Positions 8,083 to 16,029 of a stretch of DNA of 64,000 nt are shown in pieces. Position numbers and translations under genes: made by a program. The DNA comes from SG8-41 sp035649495 (GTDB lineage Bacteria > Pseudomonadota > Gammaproteobacteria > Burkholderiales > SG8-41). The notes beneath the pieces were generated by a model. That model saw nothing but the letters and a program-made list of their open reading frames with translations. It was not told the DNA's origin and made no database searches. Each line of letters begins with the position of its first letter. Positions within the stretch are counted from its first letter, which is position 1. The stretch spans positions 3,931 through 67,930 of the forward strand of contig DASRJL010000067.1 in the NCBI GenBank assembly GCA_035649495.1, given 5' to 3'.

Positions 8083-9009
8083 TCACTTCTTCAGTTTCTC
8101 GTCGAAATATTTCATGAAGACGTCTATCGCCTGCTGCTGAACCGGGTCGGGCGCGTACGACCCGTCGCTCTTCCTGTAGACGAGCGGGTAGCCGTGGTCC
8201 GGATGATCGAAGCTCACCCACGTCGAATCCTTGCCCGCTTCGACCATCCATTCGTGCGCGAGCTTGAAGATCCCCTGCAGGTGGTCGTGATCACGGCCGA
8301 TGTGCAGTATGGGGGTGGCTATGCGCCGGATCCGTTCCATCGCCTTCGTCTTGTCGGCGTTCTTCCGGGCCAGCTCGATGTCCTGGTACTGGATCTCCCC
8401 ATTCTTCCGCGGCACGCCCGGTCCCGTGTCCACGCTCAGGAATTCGTGCGAAGCGCCCTCGATGGCGACGCCCGCCGCGAAACTGGTTTCCGCCGCGGCC
8501 TTCAGTATGGCTTCACCGCTGTGGCTCACGCCGACCGCGCCGATCGCCTTGCCGTTCACGTACGGCAATGTCCTGAGATAGTCGAACGCCGCGATCAGAT
8601 CGTCCGAGTCGAGGCTCGCCACCGACTTGAGGGTGCGCCCCTCGGTGGTCATGCGGTCGGAAAGATTCTGCGCGCGCCCGGACGCACCGTAGGCGAGCGG
8701 AATCTCGTTGCGGTAGTTTACGGTCGCCACCACGTAGCCGCGCTGGATGATCCGGTCCTGCAGCGATGCCAGGCGCTCCACCTGCGCTTCCACGAACGGC
8801 ATGCCGCCCCGCCCGTTGCCTCTTGCCATCGTGATCGCCGGGAACGGCCCGTGGCCGGGCGGCTTGCGCACGGCGATCGGGACATAGATCTCGTCCCGCG
8901 TCAGGACGAAGGTCAGATCCATCGGGATATCCGACCCGCGGACGGGTTTGGGAATCACGTAGCCGTGCGAGGGAAGCTGGGGCGCAACCGCGCCGGGTGC
9001 TGCAGCCAT
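8083..9009 (-). CDS. alpha/beta hydrolase (S9/dienelactone-hydrolase-like)
   Basis: A 308-residue hydrolase without a signal peptide. It has a PFPAITMARGNGRGG oxyanion region, a nucleophile elbow AVGVSHSGEA near residue 165, the acid on an ILHIGRDHDHLQG segment, and a C-terminal FDHPDHGYP histidine. This is the layout of prolyl-oligopeptidase/dienelactone hydrolase-type esterases. AAAGGTGAC lies just before the ATG. The stop codon (8083-8085) falls inside a TCAC repeat word. It is downstream of a Bug-type binding protein in the same direction, so a role in catabolism of an imported ester or carboxylate is plausible but inferred. Confidence 0.8.
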   Translation of the reverse strand: MAAAPGAVAPQLPSHGYVIPKPVRGSDIPMDLTFVLTRDEIYVPIAVRKPPGHGPFPAITMARGNGRGGMPFVEAQVERLASLQDRIIQRGYVVATVNYRNEIPLAYGASGRAQNLSDRMTTEGRTLKSVASLDSDDLIAAFDYLRTLPYVNGKAIGAVGVSHSGEAILKAAAETSFAAGVAIEGASHEFLSVDTGPGVPRKNGEIQYQDIELARKNADKTKAMERIRRIATPILHIGRDHDHLQGIFKLAHEWMVEAGKDSTWVSFDHPDHGYPLVYRKSDGSYAPDPVQQQAIDVFMKYFDEKLKK

Positions 9010-9049
9010 ATGTCACCTTTGCGTCTTGGTCATCATCACAAACAGATTT

Positions 9050-9083
9050 TGCCGAATCCTGAATCCTGGATCCCGAATCCCGG
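9050..9083. repeat. heptamer array of the GGATTC(A/G) family
   Basis: The plus strand reads GAATCCTGAATCCTGGATCC then CGAATCCCGG, that is, four near-copies of GGATTCA/GGATTCG on the minus strand. It lies directly after the stop codon of the Bug protein gene (9084-9086), between it and the following hydrolase. The same word family recurs at 11858-11891 and 63814-63838. Confidence 0.6.
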
Positions 9084-10055
9084 CTACTGCTCCTTGATCC
9101 CCGCCTCCCTGATCAGCTTCCCCCACCGCGCGTAATCGGCCTTGATGAGGGCGTGGAATTTCGCGGGATCGTTGGTCTCGGTGTCGAGGCCGAGACCTTC
9201 CAGGTGCGCTTCCACTTCCCGCAGCTTGAGGACGGCGACGGTTTCGCGGTGCATGCGCTCCACGATAGCCGGCGGCGTCTTTGCGGGAAATGCGAAGCCG
9301 AGCCAGCCGCTGGCCTCGAACCCCGGATAGCCGGACTCGGCGATGGTCGGGACTTTGGGCAGCACCACGGACCGCTTTGCACTGGTCACGCCCAGGGCGC
9401 GCAGCCGGCCCGATTCGATATGCGGGACCTGCGTCGAGACCAGCCCGAAGATGCATTCCACGTGGCCCGCGATTGCATCGGCGACGGCGGGTCCGCCTCC
9501 CTTGTACGGAATGTGGTTCATCTTGATGCCCGCCGTATGCCAGAAGAGCTCCGATGACAGGTGCGCGATGCTGCCCACGCCCGGGGAGGCATACGCGATC
9601 TTTCCAGGTTGCTTCTTTGCCAGCGCCACGAGTTGCCTTACCGATGTCGCCGGCATGGACGGATGCACGGACAGTATGGCGGTCACCCACGCTGCCAAGG
9701 TCACAGGGGCAAAGTCGTTGATCGGATCGAACGGCACCTTGCCGAGCAGGCCCGGGCTGATCGCGAACGACGCCACCGAGGCGAGCAGCAGCGTGTAGCC
9801 GTCGGGCGCCGCGCGCGCTCCCAGCTCGGTGGCGATGTTGCCGCCGGCGCCGGCGCGGTTTTCGACGACCACCTGCTGGCCCAGGCGCGGTCCGAGCCGC
9901 GTCGCCACCGCGCGCGCGACGAGGTCGTTCGCGCCGCCGGGGGCAAATCCCACCAGGAGCCGTACGGGCTTCGTTGGATACGGGTCCGCGCACCATCCCG
10001 ATAGCGTAATGAAAGCAAGAACAGGAACCGCGGCAATGCGCGCCATTATTTTCAT
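9084..10055 (-). CDS. Bug/TctC-type tripartite tricarboxylate transporter substrate-binding protein
   Basis: A 323-residue periplasmic protein: a signal peptide ending around TLSGWCA, then the family landmarks YPTKPVRLLVGFAPGGANDL, VENRAGAGGNIA and YASPGVGSIAHL, a pocket loop near IPYKGGGPAVAD, and a C-terminal DPAKFHALIKADYARWGKLI. Such proteins bind small carboxylates or related metabolites. No TctA/TctB membrane genes are nearby, which is usual for the expanded Bug family. The start was chosen at the ATG with GAGGAGG upstream. It is followed by a hydrolase and is divergent from a GlcG-like gene. Confidence 0.92.
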   Translation of the reverse strand: MKIMARIAAVPVLAFITLSGWCADPYPTKPVRLLVGFAPGGANDLVARAVATRLGPRLGQQVVVENRAGAGGNIATELGARAAPDGYTLLLASVASFAISPGLLGKVPFDPINDFAPVTLAAWVTAILSVHPSMPATSVRQLVALAKKQPGKIAYASPGVGSIAHLSSELFWHTAGIKMNHIPYKGGGPAVADAIAGHVECIFGLVSTQVPHIESGRLRALGVTSAKRSVVLPKVPTIAESGYPGFEASGWLGFAFPAKTPPAIVERMHRETVAVLKLREVEAHLEGLGLDTETNDPAKFHALIKADYARWGKLIREAGIKEQ

Positions 10056-10176
10056 CGCACCTCCTCGTTTCGACGCCATCGTAACAGCCCGATACCATTG
10101 GTGCATCAAGGAACCCCTCACAATCCATGGATAGTCGCTTCTGGTTAACATATCTGTTTTCGTGGGAGATTGCAGG

Positions 10177-10644
10177 ATGAGCACTGTTACTCTTGTTCAA
10201 GCTGATTCCATAATCGACGCCGTGCTTGCACGCGCACGGGAACTGGCATGCCGGCCGATGTCGGTTGCGGTAACGGATCCGGGGGCGCACGTCACTGCGT
10301 TCAAGAAGGAAGACGGTTCGGCGATGATGCGGTTCGAGATGGCCATGGGCAAGGCTTACGCCGCGCTCGCTCTCGGCCGCTCCTCCAGCCTCGTGCGCCT
10401 GCGCGCCGAGGAGCGTCCGCTTTTCATGAGCTACCTGATGGGCGCTTCGGACGGGAAGATCTTCGCCGAGGGCGGCGGCATGCTGATCCGCGACGCTCAG
10501 GGAGAGGTCATCGGCGCCGTCGGCGTCACCGGCGACACGCAGGAACGCGACGAGGAGCTCGCCGCTCACGGCATACGCTCCGCCGGTCTCAAGACCGACG
10601 AAGACTGTGCGGCGCTGGGGATGGTCGTGCGCACCAGGAACTGA
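10177..10644 (+). CDS. GlcG/HbpS family protein (DUF336), cytoplasmic form
   Basis: A 155-residue member of the GlcG/HbpS family. The core ALARARELACRPMSVAVTD, the DGSAMMRFEMAMGKAYAALA helix, and the C-terminal GGGMLIRDAQGEVIGAVGVT plus GDTQERDEELAAHG are diagnostic. Members are small haem- or cobalamin-associated or otherwise accessory proteins often encoded beside catabolic or transport genes. There is no signal peptide. I chose the ATG at 10177 with GGGAGA upstream. Its TGA overlaps the ATG of the MFS gene (TGATG), so the two are translationally coupled. Confidence 0.85.
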   Translation: MSTVTLVQADSIIDAVLARARELACRPMSVAVTDPGAHVTAFKKEDGSAMMRFEMAMGKAYAALALGRSSSLVRLRAEERPLFMSYLMGASDGKIFAEGGGMLIRDAQGEVIGAVGVTGDTQERDEELAAHGIRSAGLKTDEDCAALGMVVRTRN

Positions 10645-11855
10645 TGTCACTGGCCTTCCTCGTCGTCGCCCTCCTCGTCGGGCACACGTTCGCCTCGATG
10701 GCGATGACGGTCGTGCCGGCGGTGGCGCCCGCGATCGCGCGCGACTACGGCGTCGATCCGTCGCTGATCGGCTACCAGATCGCCTTCGTGAGCCTGGGAC
10801 AGGGGGCCTCTCTCATGTTTCTCTCGAACCTGGGCCGCCGGGTGGGCGCGTGCCGGGCGTACCAGATCGGCCTTCTGGGCCTGGCCCTCGGCATGCTCCT
10901 CATGGCGCTGCCGTCGAAGATTCTGCTCGCCGCGGGCTCGATCGTGATGGGCCTGGGGCATGGCTTCGTGACACCCGCATCGGCCGCGCTGCTGATGCGC
11001 TTCTCGCCCGCGGACAAGCGCAATCTTCTGTTCTCGTTCCAGCAGACCGGCGTTCCGCTCGGCGGCATCGCTGCCGCATTGCTTGCCCCGGCGATCGCCG
11101 TGATCGCCGGATGGCCCTGGGTACTCGGGCTGACGGCGGTCCTGCTCGTCTCCATGGCCGCGACGCTGCAGCGCGGACGCCCGTACTGGGACACGGATCT
11201 CGACACGAAAGCTGCGGTGGTCGCGTCGAATCCGTTCGGCGGCATCATGATGATATGGCGGGACCGTCCACTGCGGATGCTGGCGCTGACCGGCGGCGCA
11301 TACTGCTGGGGCCAGTTCGTCGTCATCTCGTACACGGTGGTCACCGCCGTGACCGAGCTCGGCATGAGCCTCATCGTGGCGGGGACTCTCCTCACCGTCG
11401 TGCATCTCGGCAGTACCGGCGGGCGCGTCGTCGCCGGCTGGTTCGCCGATCGCGTAGGCGGAACGCGCGTGCTGATCTGGATCGGGTGGCTGCTGCTCGT
11501 CACCGCGGCGCTTTCGTTCTGGATGGGTCCCGGCTGGCCGGCTATCCTGCTGTACGTGCTGTTCGCCCTGCTGGGCGCGGCAACGGGAGCATGGGCGGGC
11601 CTGCTCCTCGCCGAGAGCGCACGCCTCGCGCCGCACGGGCAGACCGGCGCGGCGACGAGCGGCGTCATGATCTACGTGAACGCGGGGAAATTCCTCGGTC
11701 CGGTCGTCGCCGCGAACCTCTATGCGCTGACATCGAGCTATGGCTTATCCTTTGCCTCGATGGTCGTGCCGGCGATGTTCGGGATTTATTGCCTGGCGCG
11801 CCTCGAATCCGGCGCGACCCCTGTCAAGGACGAGAAAGCGAGAATACCGGCATGA
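10644..11855 (+). CDS. MFS transporter
   Basis: A 403-residue, roughly 12-helix major facilitator. It has FLSNLGRRVGACRAYQIG in the loop between helices 2 and 3, a second half beginning near residue 210 and containing GRVVAGWFADRVGGTR, and a short cytoplasmic tail. The start is fixed by the TGATG overlap with the preceding GlcG-like gene. Another, exported GlcG-like gene follows 65 bases downstream, so the transporter is sandwiched by two family members. The substrate is unknown; an organic acid is a reasonable guess from context, not from sequence. Confidence 0.85.
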   Translation: MSLAFLVVALLVGHTFASMAMTVVPAVAPAIARDYGVDPSLIGYQIAFVSLGQGASLMFLSNLGRRVGACRAYQIGLLGLALGMLLMALPSKILLAAGSIVMGLGHGFVTPASAALLMRFSPADKRNLLFSFQQTGVPLGGIAAALLAPAIAVIAGWPWVLGLTAVLLVSMAATLQRGRPYWDTDLDTKAAVVASNPFGGIMMIWRDRPLRMLALTGGAYCWGQFVVISYTVVTAVTELGMSLIVAGTLLTVVHLGSTGGRVVAGWFADRVGGTRVLIWIGWLLLVTAALSFWMGPGWPAILLYVLFALLGAATGAWAGLLLAESARLAPHGQTGAATSGVMIYVNAGKFLGPVVAANLYALTSSYGLSFASMVVPAMFGIYCLARLESGATPVKDEKARIPA

Positions 11856-11857
11856 GA

Positions 11858-11891
11858 ATTCGGGATTCAGGAGTCGGGATTCGGAGTTCCA
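11858..11891. repeat. heptamer array GGATTCA/GGAGTCG/GGATTCG
   Basis: Tandem heptamers GGATTCA, GGAGTCG, GGATTCG follow the MFS stop codon within a few bases. This is the same word family as at 9050-9083 and 63814-63838. It separates the MFS gene from the second GlcG-like gene in the same operon direction. Confidence 0.6.
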
Positions 11892-11920
11892 GCTTTGAAA
11901 CACTACCAAGGGAGGCATCA

Positions 11921-12430
11921 ATGTCAAAGAGCAAATGGAGGTTTGTGGCAATAGTGCTGATCGCGGCGCCTGGTGTGCACGGCGCGCAGCCGGTTATCAA
12001 CGAACGCACGCTTTCGGTGGATGCAGCGCTGGAAATCGCCACGGCGGCGCTGGCGAATTGCCGTCCCCATGGCGTGCCCGTGACCATTTCCGTGATCGAC
12101 CATGCAGCCCGCGTCAAAGTCGTGCTGCGCGACGACGGCGCGAACCTTCACAGCTCCGAGCACAGCTTCCGCAAGGCGTATACCGCCCTCACCTACGCCA
12201 TGCCCTCGGGCGAATACGGCAAGCGCGCGGCCGCGAATCCCGGCAGCGCCGGGCCCTTGCACCTCCCCAATATCACCACGGCGGCGGGGGGCCTGCCGAT
12301 CAGGGCCGGCAACGCCGTAGTCGGTGCGATCGGAATTTCCGGCACGCCCGGCGCCAAGGGCGGCGGCACGGCCGACGAGGGCTGCGCCCAGGCCGGGATA
12401 GACAAGGTGATGAAGGGGGTGGGAGGGTGA
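11921..12430 (+). CDS. GlcG/HbpS family protein (DUF336), exported form
   Basis: A 169-residue GlcG/HbpS relative carrying a signal peptide (MSKSKWRFVAIVLIAAPGVHG, cleavage near residue 21). The mature part has AATAALANCRPHGVPVTISV-like core features (EIATAALANC, VPVTISVIDHAARVKVVLRD), the HSFRKAYTALTYAMPSGEYG helix, and GGLPIRAGNAVVGAIGISG near the C-terminus. GGGAGG lies 6 bases before the ATG. The paired cytoplasmic paralogue and MFS gene upstream suggest that the protein acts on, or is stabilised by, the same ligand in the periplasm. Confidence 0.82.
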   Translation: MSKSKWRFVAIVLIAAPGVHGAQPVINERTLSVDAALEIATAALANCRPHGVPVTISVIDHAARVKVVLRDDGANLHSSEHSFRKAYTALTYAMPSGEYGKRAAANPGSAGPLHLPNITTAAGGLPIRAGNAVVGAIGISGTPGAKGGGTADEGCAQAGIDKVMKGVGG

Positions 12431-12431
12431 T

Positions 12432-12502
12432 TCGAGGGATGAGGGCGGAAGGGCTGTAGGATCGCGGACTTCAAGGATGAACGTGGAACGTGGAAGGATG
12501 AC
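12432..12502. repeat. GGATGA/ACGTGGA word array between convergent genes
   Basis: Short words GGATGA, GGAAGG, AAGGATGAACGTGGAACGTG and GGAAGGATGA lie between the exported GlcG-like gene and the nuclease gene on the other strand. The words match those at 19736-19829 and 29967-30060, but the inverted right arm is missing or degenerate here. Confidence 0.5.
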
Positions 12503-12506
12503 CCAG

Positions 12507-13115
12507 TTATCTCCACCCGCAATCAATCGCGGCGTGGTTCTGTCCTGCCACCTCCTTTCGGTCGCAGACCCACTTACGCGGCGCCGCTTGGGGTTGCTGA
12601 GGTTGCGTCTGGATGGCCGGACTACTTCTAACTTCTGACGGAGCAACACCTTTCCTATCCCCCTCATGCTTCCGCCACTCCCACGGCGGCGTGGGATGCG
12701 GATCACTCCATAGCCCGCGGCGACTTGCCTTGGCCTGTTGTTGAAGGATGTAGAGCGGAGAATCCGGCCTGGCGGATCGGTCGACCCACGCCATTCCCTG
12801 CCAGACTTGCTCCGCATTCGCATTCCTGCCGGCGCAGTGGACCGTTGCAATGGCCCGGTCGTACTGGTCCTTCCCCTGAGTCTCCAGCTTCGCATCCTTC
12901 CCGAAACACAGATCCGATAGCGCCTGCTTCGAACGTGAACCGAATGCCTGCCTGCTCTCGGGGGCGTCGATACCCTGCAGGTAGACCTTTTTCTCCTGGC
13001 GGCCGACCAGGACCGTGATCGTGTCGCCGTCGGAGATCCCGACCACACGGGCGGTGAGGGGTTCGGCGTGGACTGCCGCCGCCCAGACCATGAGCATGCA
13101 GATCGGATATCTCAC
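12507..13115 (-). CDS. exported staphylococcal-nuclease-like (thermonuclease) protein
   Basis: A protein of about 202 residues with an SNase domain: ARVVGISDGDTITVL (metal-binding Asp), YLQGIDAPESRQAFG, an LETQGKDQYDRAIATVHCAG strand with the catalytic Arg region, and WVDRSARPDSPLY. A C-terminal extension has GLWSDPHPTPPWEWRKHEG, seen in many betaproteobacterial members. The start is uncertain: GTG at 13113-13115 gives a usable signal peptide (VRYPICMLMVWAAAVHAEP), while ATG at 13095-13097 lacks a charged n-region. A paralogue is encoded 1 kb away on the other strand. It probably acts as a secreted or periplasmic nuclease. Confidence 0.82.
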   Translation of the reverse strand: MRYPICMLMVWAAAVHAEPLTARVVGISDGDTITVLVGRQEKKVYLQGIDAPESRQAFGSRSKQALSDLCFGKDAKLETQGKDQYDRAIATVHCAGRNANAEQVWQGMAWVDRSARPDSPLYILQQQAKASRRGLWSDPHPTPPWEWRKHEGDRKGVAPSEVRSSPAIQTQPQQPQAAPRKWVCDRKEVAGQNHAAIDCGWR

Positions 13116-13141
13116 GATGCGCGATTTGTGTCGGGGTGAAC

Positions 13142-13172
13142 AAAGGGGCCAGGCTCGGGCGTGGCCCCTTTT
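13142..13172. terminator. bidirectional hairpin terminator
   Basis: AAAGGGGCCA (13142-13151) and TGGCCCCTTTT (13162-13172) form a 7-8 base-pair GC stem with an A-run on one side and a T-run on the other. No gene visibly ends into it from the left on the plus strand, so it may belong to a gene lost when the PEP-CTERM gene next to it was truncated. Confidence 0.6.
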
Positions 13173-13178
13173 ATGTAG

Positions 13179-13592
13179 CCCTTTTGTGCGGTCGTTGTCC
13201 ACTCGGGGACGTATGCTCTGCCGAATGGCAACCCCGGTTTCGTTCCTAATCTGGACATTCTGCCACGCACAGTTCTGGGAACCGGATTGAGCTTCGCCGC
13301 CGGTACCTACTACCTGGTCATCGACGGGCCAGCAGGTCCAGGGGTGTTGAATAGTGCAGACTGGTTCGGAAGGTCAATTATAGCGACACTGGCGCCGGGT
13401 TTTAGCGTGGCTGGCGGCAGTCATTTTGACCTTACTCCGGATGCTTTCGCACCAGCCTCCGATTTTTCAATCGCTCCGACCAATCTTGTTTTCGAGCTGA
13501 GTGTCCCGGATGCCAGCGCCCCTGCTCCCGTCACCCTTGCACTCTTTGGCTTCGGTCTGGCAGCCCTCGCCTGGACCCGCCGCAGGCAGTAG
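13179..13592 (+). pseudogene. PEP-CTERM sorting-domain protein, 5'-truncated remnant
   Basis: An open frame from a TAG at 13176 to 13592 has no ATG or GTG near its beginning, yet reads as protein. LSFAAGTYYLVIDGPAGPG is the typical C-terminal strand region of PEP-CTERM surface proteins. The end VPDASAPAPVTLALFGFGLA plus LAWTRRRQ is a PEP-CTERM sorting signal in which the usual PEP reads PDAS/PAP. The signal peptide and most of the protein are missing. It is followed by a strong terminator. It indicates that the organism has, or had, an exosortase system. Confidence 0.65.
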
Positions 13593-13614
13593 CTGAAACC
13601 CTGGAGGAGGGTTT

Positions 13615-13643
13615 GGGCCCGCTACGCGCGGGCCTTTTCGTTT
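13615..13643 (+). terminator. rho-independent terminator
   Basis: GGCCCGC and GCGGGCC flank a five-base loop (13616-13634) and are followed by TTTTCGTTT. It is a canonical intrinsic terminator placed 24 bases after the stop codon of the PEP-CTERM remnant. Confidence 0.85.
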
Positions 13644-13996
13644 CGGCAGGGTGCGGCAATGAAGCTTGCCAGGCGCAGCGGCAGCCGGCCAAGAGGAAAC
13701 GTAGGAACTTTGAACGGATCCCCCGGAGTAGGCCGGTGCCGCTGCACCCTCTTGGTCAGCACGAGGGACCGGAAAGTTCGGCTCCCGCTGCCGGTCACCG
13801 GTTGCTAGCTGTATTGTGTCGCAAGGAGTTGATTCCCTCCCCTTCAAAGGGTGGGCATGGGTTGCTGATCGTCGAGCCCACCCCGGGAAGGGATGTTTTG
13901 CCGCTTGAGTATGTGACACGGTACTTCTGGTTGCTTGTACTTTTCATGGCGAGCCTCGATAATGGCCCCTTGAGCGGCGTGACACACTGACGGACG
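13644..13996. other. intergenic stretch without recognisable gene
   Basis: About 350 bases between the PEP-CTERM terminator and the second nuclease gene. It contains imperfect CCCTCCCC/GGGTGGG complementary segments near 13837-13895 and two GTGACAC heptamers (13913 and 13979). No convincing open frame with a ribosome site is seen. The promoter of the nuclease gene should lie in its last 100 bases. Confidence 0.4.
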
Positions 13997-14632
13997 ATGG
14001 CGAGCGGCGGACATTACGCAGCGCCCGCTCTCTCCGTCCCCTTCCCCTTCTTCCGCCTTCCGGATCTCCGCACCTGCCTCGCCTGCCTGTTGTTGTGGAT
14101 CGCGGCGCTCGTCGCGCCGGCTACGGCAGCAACCACCGAGCTTCACGGCCGGGTGGTCGGGGTCTCGGATGGGGACACGATCACGGTCCTCGACTCGGCA
14201 CGCGCGATGCACAAGGTGCGCCTCGCAGGCATCGATGCGCCCGAGAAGAATCAGCCATACGGCGGAGAGGCCCGCCGTCATCTCGTCGCGCTCGTATTCG
14301 GCAAGCCGGTGGTTGTGAGCTGGCACAAGCGCGACCGCTACGGCCGGCTCGTAGGCCGGGTGGGGCTCGCCGTTCCCGGCGCATGCGGCCGACCGGATTG
14401 CGCCCGCGTGGAGGACGTGGGACTCGCGCAGGTCGAATCGGGGCTTGCGTGGCACTACCGCCAGTATCAGAACGAGCAATCGCCGGAGGACAGGCGCCGC
14501 TACACGCTCGCCGAACGGGAGGCCCGCGCGAGACGGGAGGGCTTGTGGCGGGACGCGCAACCCGTGCCGCCGTGGGAGTACCGCAACGGGCATTCGACGG
14601 CCGCCGAGGCCCGGAAAGAACAAGTGATGTGA
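13997..14632 (+). CDS. exported staphylococcal-nuclease-like (thermonuclease) protein
   Basis: A 211-residue protein with an N-terminal export signal (LACLLLWIAALVAPATAA, cleavage near residue 45) and an SNase domain: GRVVGVSDGDTITVLDSARA, VRLAGIDAPEKNQPYG, VVVSWHKRDRYGRLVGRVGL and QVESGLAWHYRQYQNEQSPE, then RREGLWRDAQPVPPWEYR. The catalytic Asp, Arg and Glu regions are all present. The end of the gene is built from the GTGATG repeat word, and the TGA stop lies inside it. It is similar in layout to the nuclease at 12507-13115. Confidence 0.85.
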   Translation: MASGGHYAAPALSVPFPFFRLPDLRTCLACLLLWIAALVAPATAATTELHGRVVGVSDGDTITVLDSARAMHKVRLAGIDAPEKNQPYGGEARRHLVALVFGKPVVVSWHKRDRYGRLVGRVGLAVPGACGRPDCARVEDVGLAQVESGLAWHYRQYQNEQSPEDRRRYTLAEREARARREGLWRDAQPVPPWEYRNGHSTAAEARKEQVM

Positions 14633-14716
14633 AATGGTGATGAAAGATAGTGATGGAAAATGGTGATGTATATCACCAGTAATCATCACCCCTTCTCATC
14701 ACCAGTATTCATCACT
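14624..14716. repeat. inverted GTGATG/CATCAC word array between convergent genes
   Basis: The left arm has GTGATG words about every 12-13 bases (14624-14670). The right arm has CATCAC words (14671-14716), so the two arms pair. The array contains the stop codons of both flanking genes (14630-14632 on plus, 14712-14714 on minus). A second, longer copy of this family is at 31192-31305. Confidence 0.75.
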
Positions 14717-15224
14717 TCGCTGCGCCCGACCGCTTCGCCATCTCCTTCAACACCTGGTCGGTGATGTCCATCCCCGGACGGATATAGGTCGCCTGCTCCA
14801 GGACCAGGTCGAACTTGCCCGCTTCGGCGACGGCCTTGACTGCGGCCCTGGCCTCGCTGGACAGCTTGCCGAGGATCTCCCTCCTGCGCCTTTCGATGTC
14901 CTCGGATAGCGCAAGTGTCATCTGGTCGGACTTTCTCATCATGCCGGTCAACGCGTTGGCCCGGCTCTGGAGCTCCGCCTGCGGCAGCTTGTCGCGCTCC
15001 TTGTCGAACCGCTCCTTGTCCGCGGTGATCTGTTTCTGGAACTCGATGATCTGCTGCTCGCGCGGCGTGAACTCCTTCTTCATGGCTTCGAGGGCGCGCA
15101 CGGACAGCGCGGATTCATTCTCGATCCGGCGCGTATCGATGTAGCCGATCCGGGTTTCCTGCGCAGCGGACCAGGTCACCCAGAGCGCGAGCAGGCAGGC
15201 AACGAGCAGGCGGTGCGTCATCAT
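14712..15224 (-). CDS. OmpH/Skp-like periplasmic chaperone-family protein
   Basis: A 170-residue exported protein with a signal peptide (MMTHRLLVACLLALWVTWSA, then AQ). The IGYIDTRRIENES start, a long charged coiled-coil region (about residues 45-120) and the C-terminal FDLVLEQATYIRPGMDITDQ are the hallmarks of the Skp/OmpH family. Family members hold unfolded outer-membrane proteins. This copy is not beside bamA and may be a specialised paralogue. The ATG overlaps the stop of the methyltransferase gene (ATGA), making it the last gene of a four-gene operon. Confidence 0.85.
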   Translation of the reverse strand: MMTHRLLVACLLALWVTWSAAQETRIGYIDTRRIENESALSVRALEAMKKEFTPREQQIIEFQKQITADKERFDKERDKLPQAELQSRANALTGMMRKSDQMTLALSEDIERRRREILGKLSSEARAAVKAVAEAGKFDLVLEQATYIRPGMDITDQVLKEMAKRSGAAK

Positions 15225-15976
15225 GGCTTCCTGTATTTCAGCACGAATTCGTCGTTCGGCACCTTGGGCTTCGCAACCGGCTCGCTGCGCGGATCGTCCG
15301 GGTTGCGCAGAAAGCGTCCCTCCGCCACGAACTGGAAGCCGGCCGCCTCCAGCTCGCGGCGCACCACGCTCTCCTCGATGCGGTGCAGCGACTTGGTGAC
15401 CGACGCGCCGTCTCCCGGGCGCGCGGAATGATCGGCGAGCACGAGGATACCGCCCGGCTTCAGCGCCTCGTACATGCGCCGGTTCATCTGCGGGCGGTCC
15501 ACGCCGAGGTGAACGGTGTCGTGGTAGAAGAAAAAGAACGTGATCAGATCCAGTCCCGCCACGTCCGGCGGCAGCGGGTCCTCGAAGGGACGCTCCACAC
15601 GCACGGCGTTCTTCATCGCGGGGCTCTTCGCGCGCGCCTCGTAGGCCTTGATCGCGCCGGGAAACATGCCGGCCGGGCTCTGCGAGTACACGGTTCCTCC
15701 CGGAGCGACGATGCGCGCCAGCATCTCGGTGCTGTAGCCGCCGCCCGCTCCCATGTCGAGCACCTTCATGCCGGGACGTGCACCCGTGAACCCGAATAGC
15801 TCGACGGGCTTGCGGCGCTGGTCGTTCAACCGGTCGGCCTCGCTGCGATCCGGGGCGGCGACGATCGCGGCATAGTCGGGGAGCGGCGCTCCCGGACCGC
15901 CCGCGCAGCCGGCCACAAGAGCGGCGAGCACGAACGCCGTCCACACACCCGCGTACGAATCTCGCCACAAGCTCAT
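15221..15976 (-). CDS. lipoprotein with class I SAM-methyltransferase fold (COG4798-like)
   Basis: A 251-residue protein with a class I methyltransferase domain: MKVLDMGAGGGYSTEMLARI (SAM loop), VRVERPFEDPLPPD and LDLITFFFFYHD (motif II region), and LKPGGILVLADHSARPGDGA. It starts with a hydrophobic segment ending in the lipobox LVAGC, so it is predicted to be exported and lipidated. That is odd for an enzyme family that uses cytoplasmic SAM. I chose the ATG at 15974-15976 because it begins the signal sequence. It overlaps the next gene by ATGA. Confidence 0.8.
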   Translation of the reverse strand: MSLWRDSYAGVWTAFVLAALVAGCAGGPGAPLPDYAAIVAAPDRSEADRLNDQRRKPVELFGFTGARPGMKVLDMGAGGGYSTEMLARIVAPGGTVYSQSPAGMFPGAIKAYEARAKSPAMKNAVRVERPFEDPLPPDVAGLDLITFFFFYHDTVHLGVDRPQMNRRMYEALKPGGILVLADHSARPGDGASVTKSLHRIEESVVRRELEAAGFQFVAEGRFLRNPDDPRSEPVAKPKVPNDEFVLKYRKP

Positions 15977-16029
15977 CAGGGACCGCCTCGAAGTTGGAAC
16001 AGCTTCTAGTATATACGGCCTGCGCCGTC

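Noticed and set aside
9013..10650. A 545-codon minus-strand frame covering the Bug protein and the GlcG-like gene
   Set aside because: It runs in the wrong frame through the clearly coding Bug gene and antisense to the GlcG-like gene, with low-complexity Arg-rich product.
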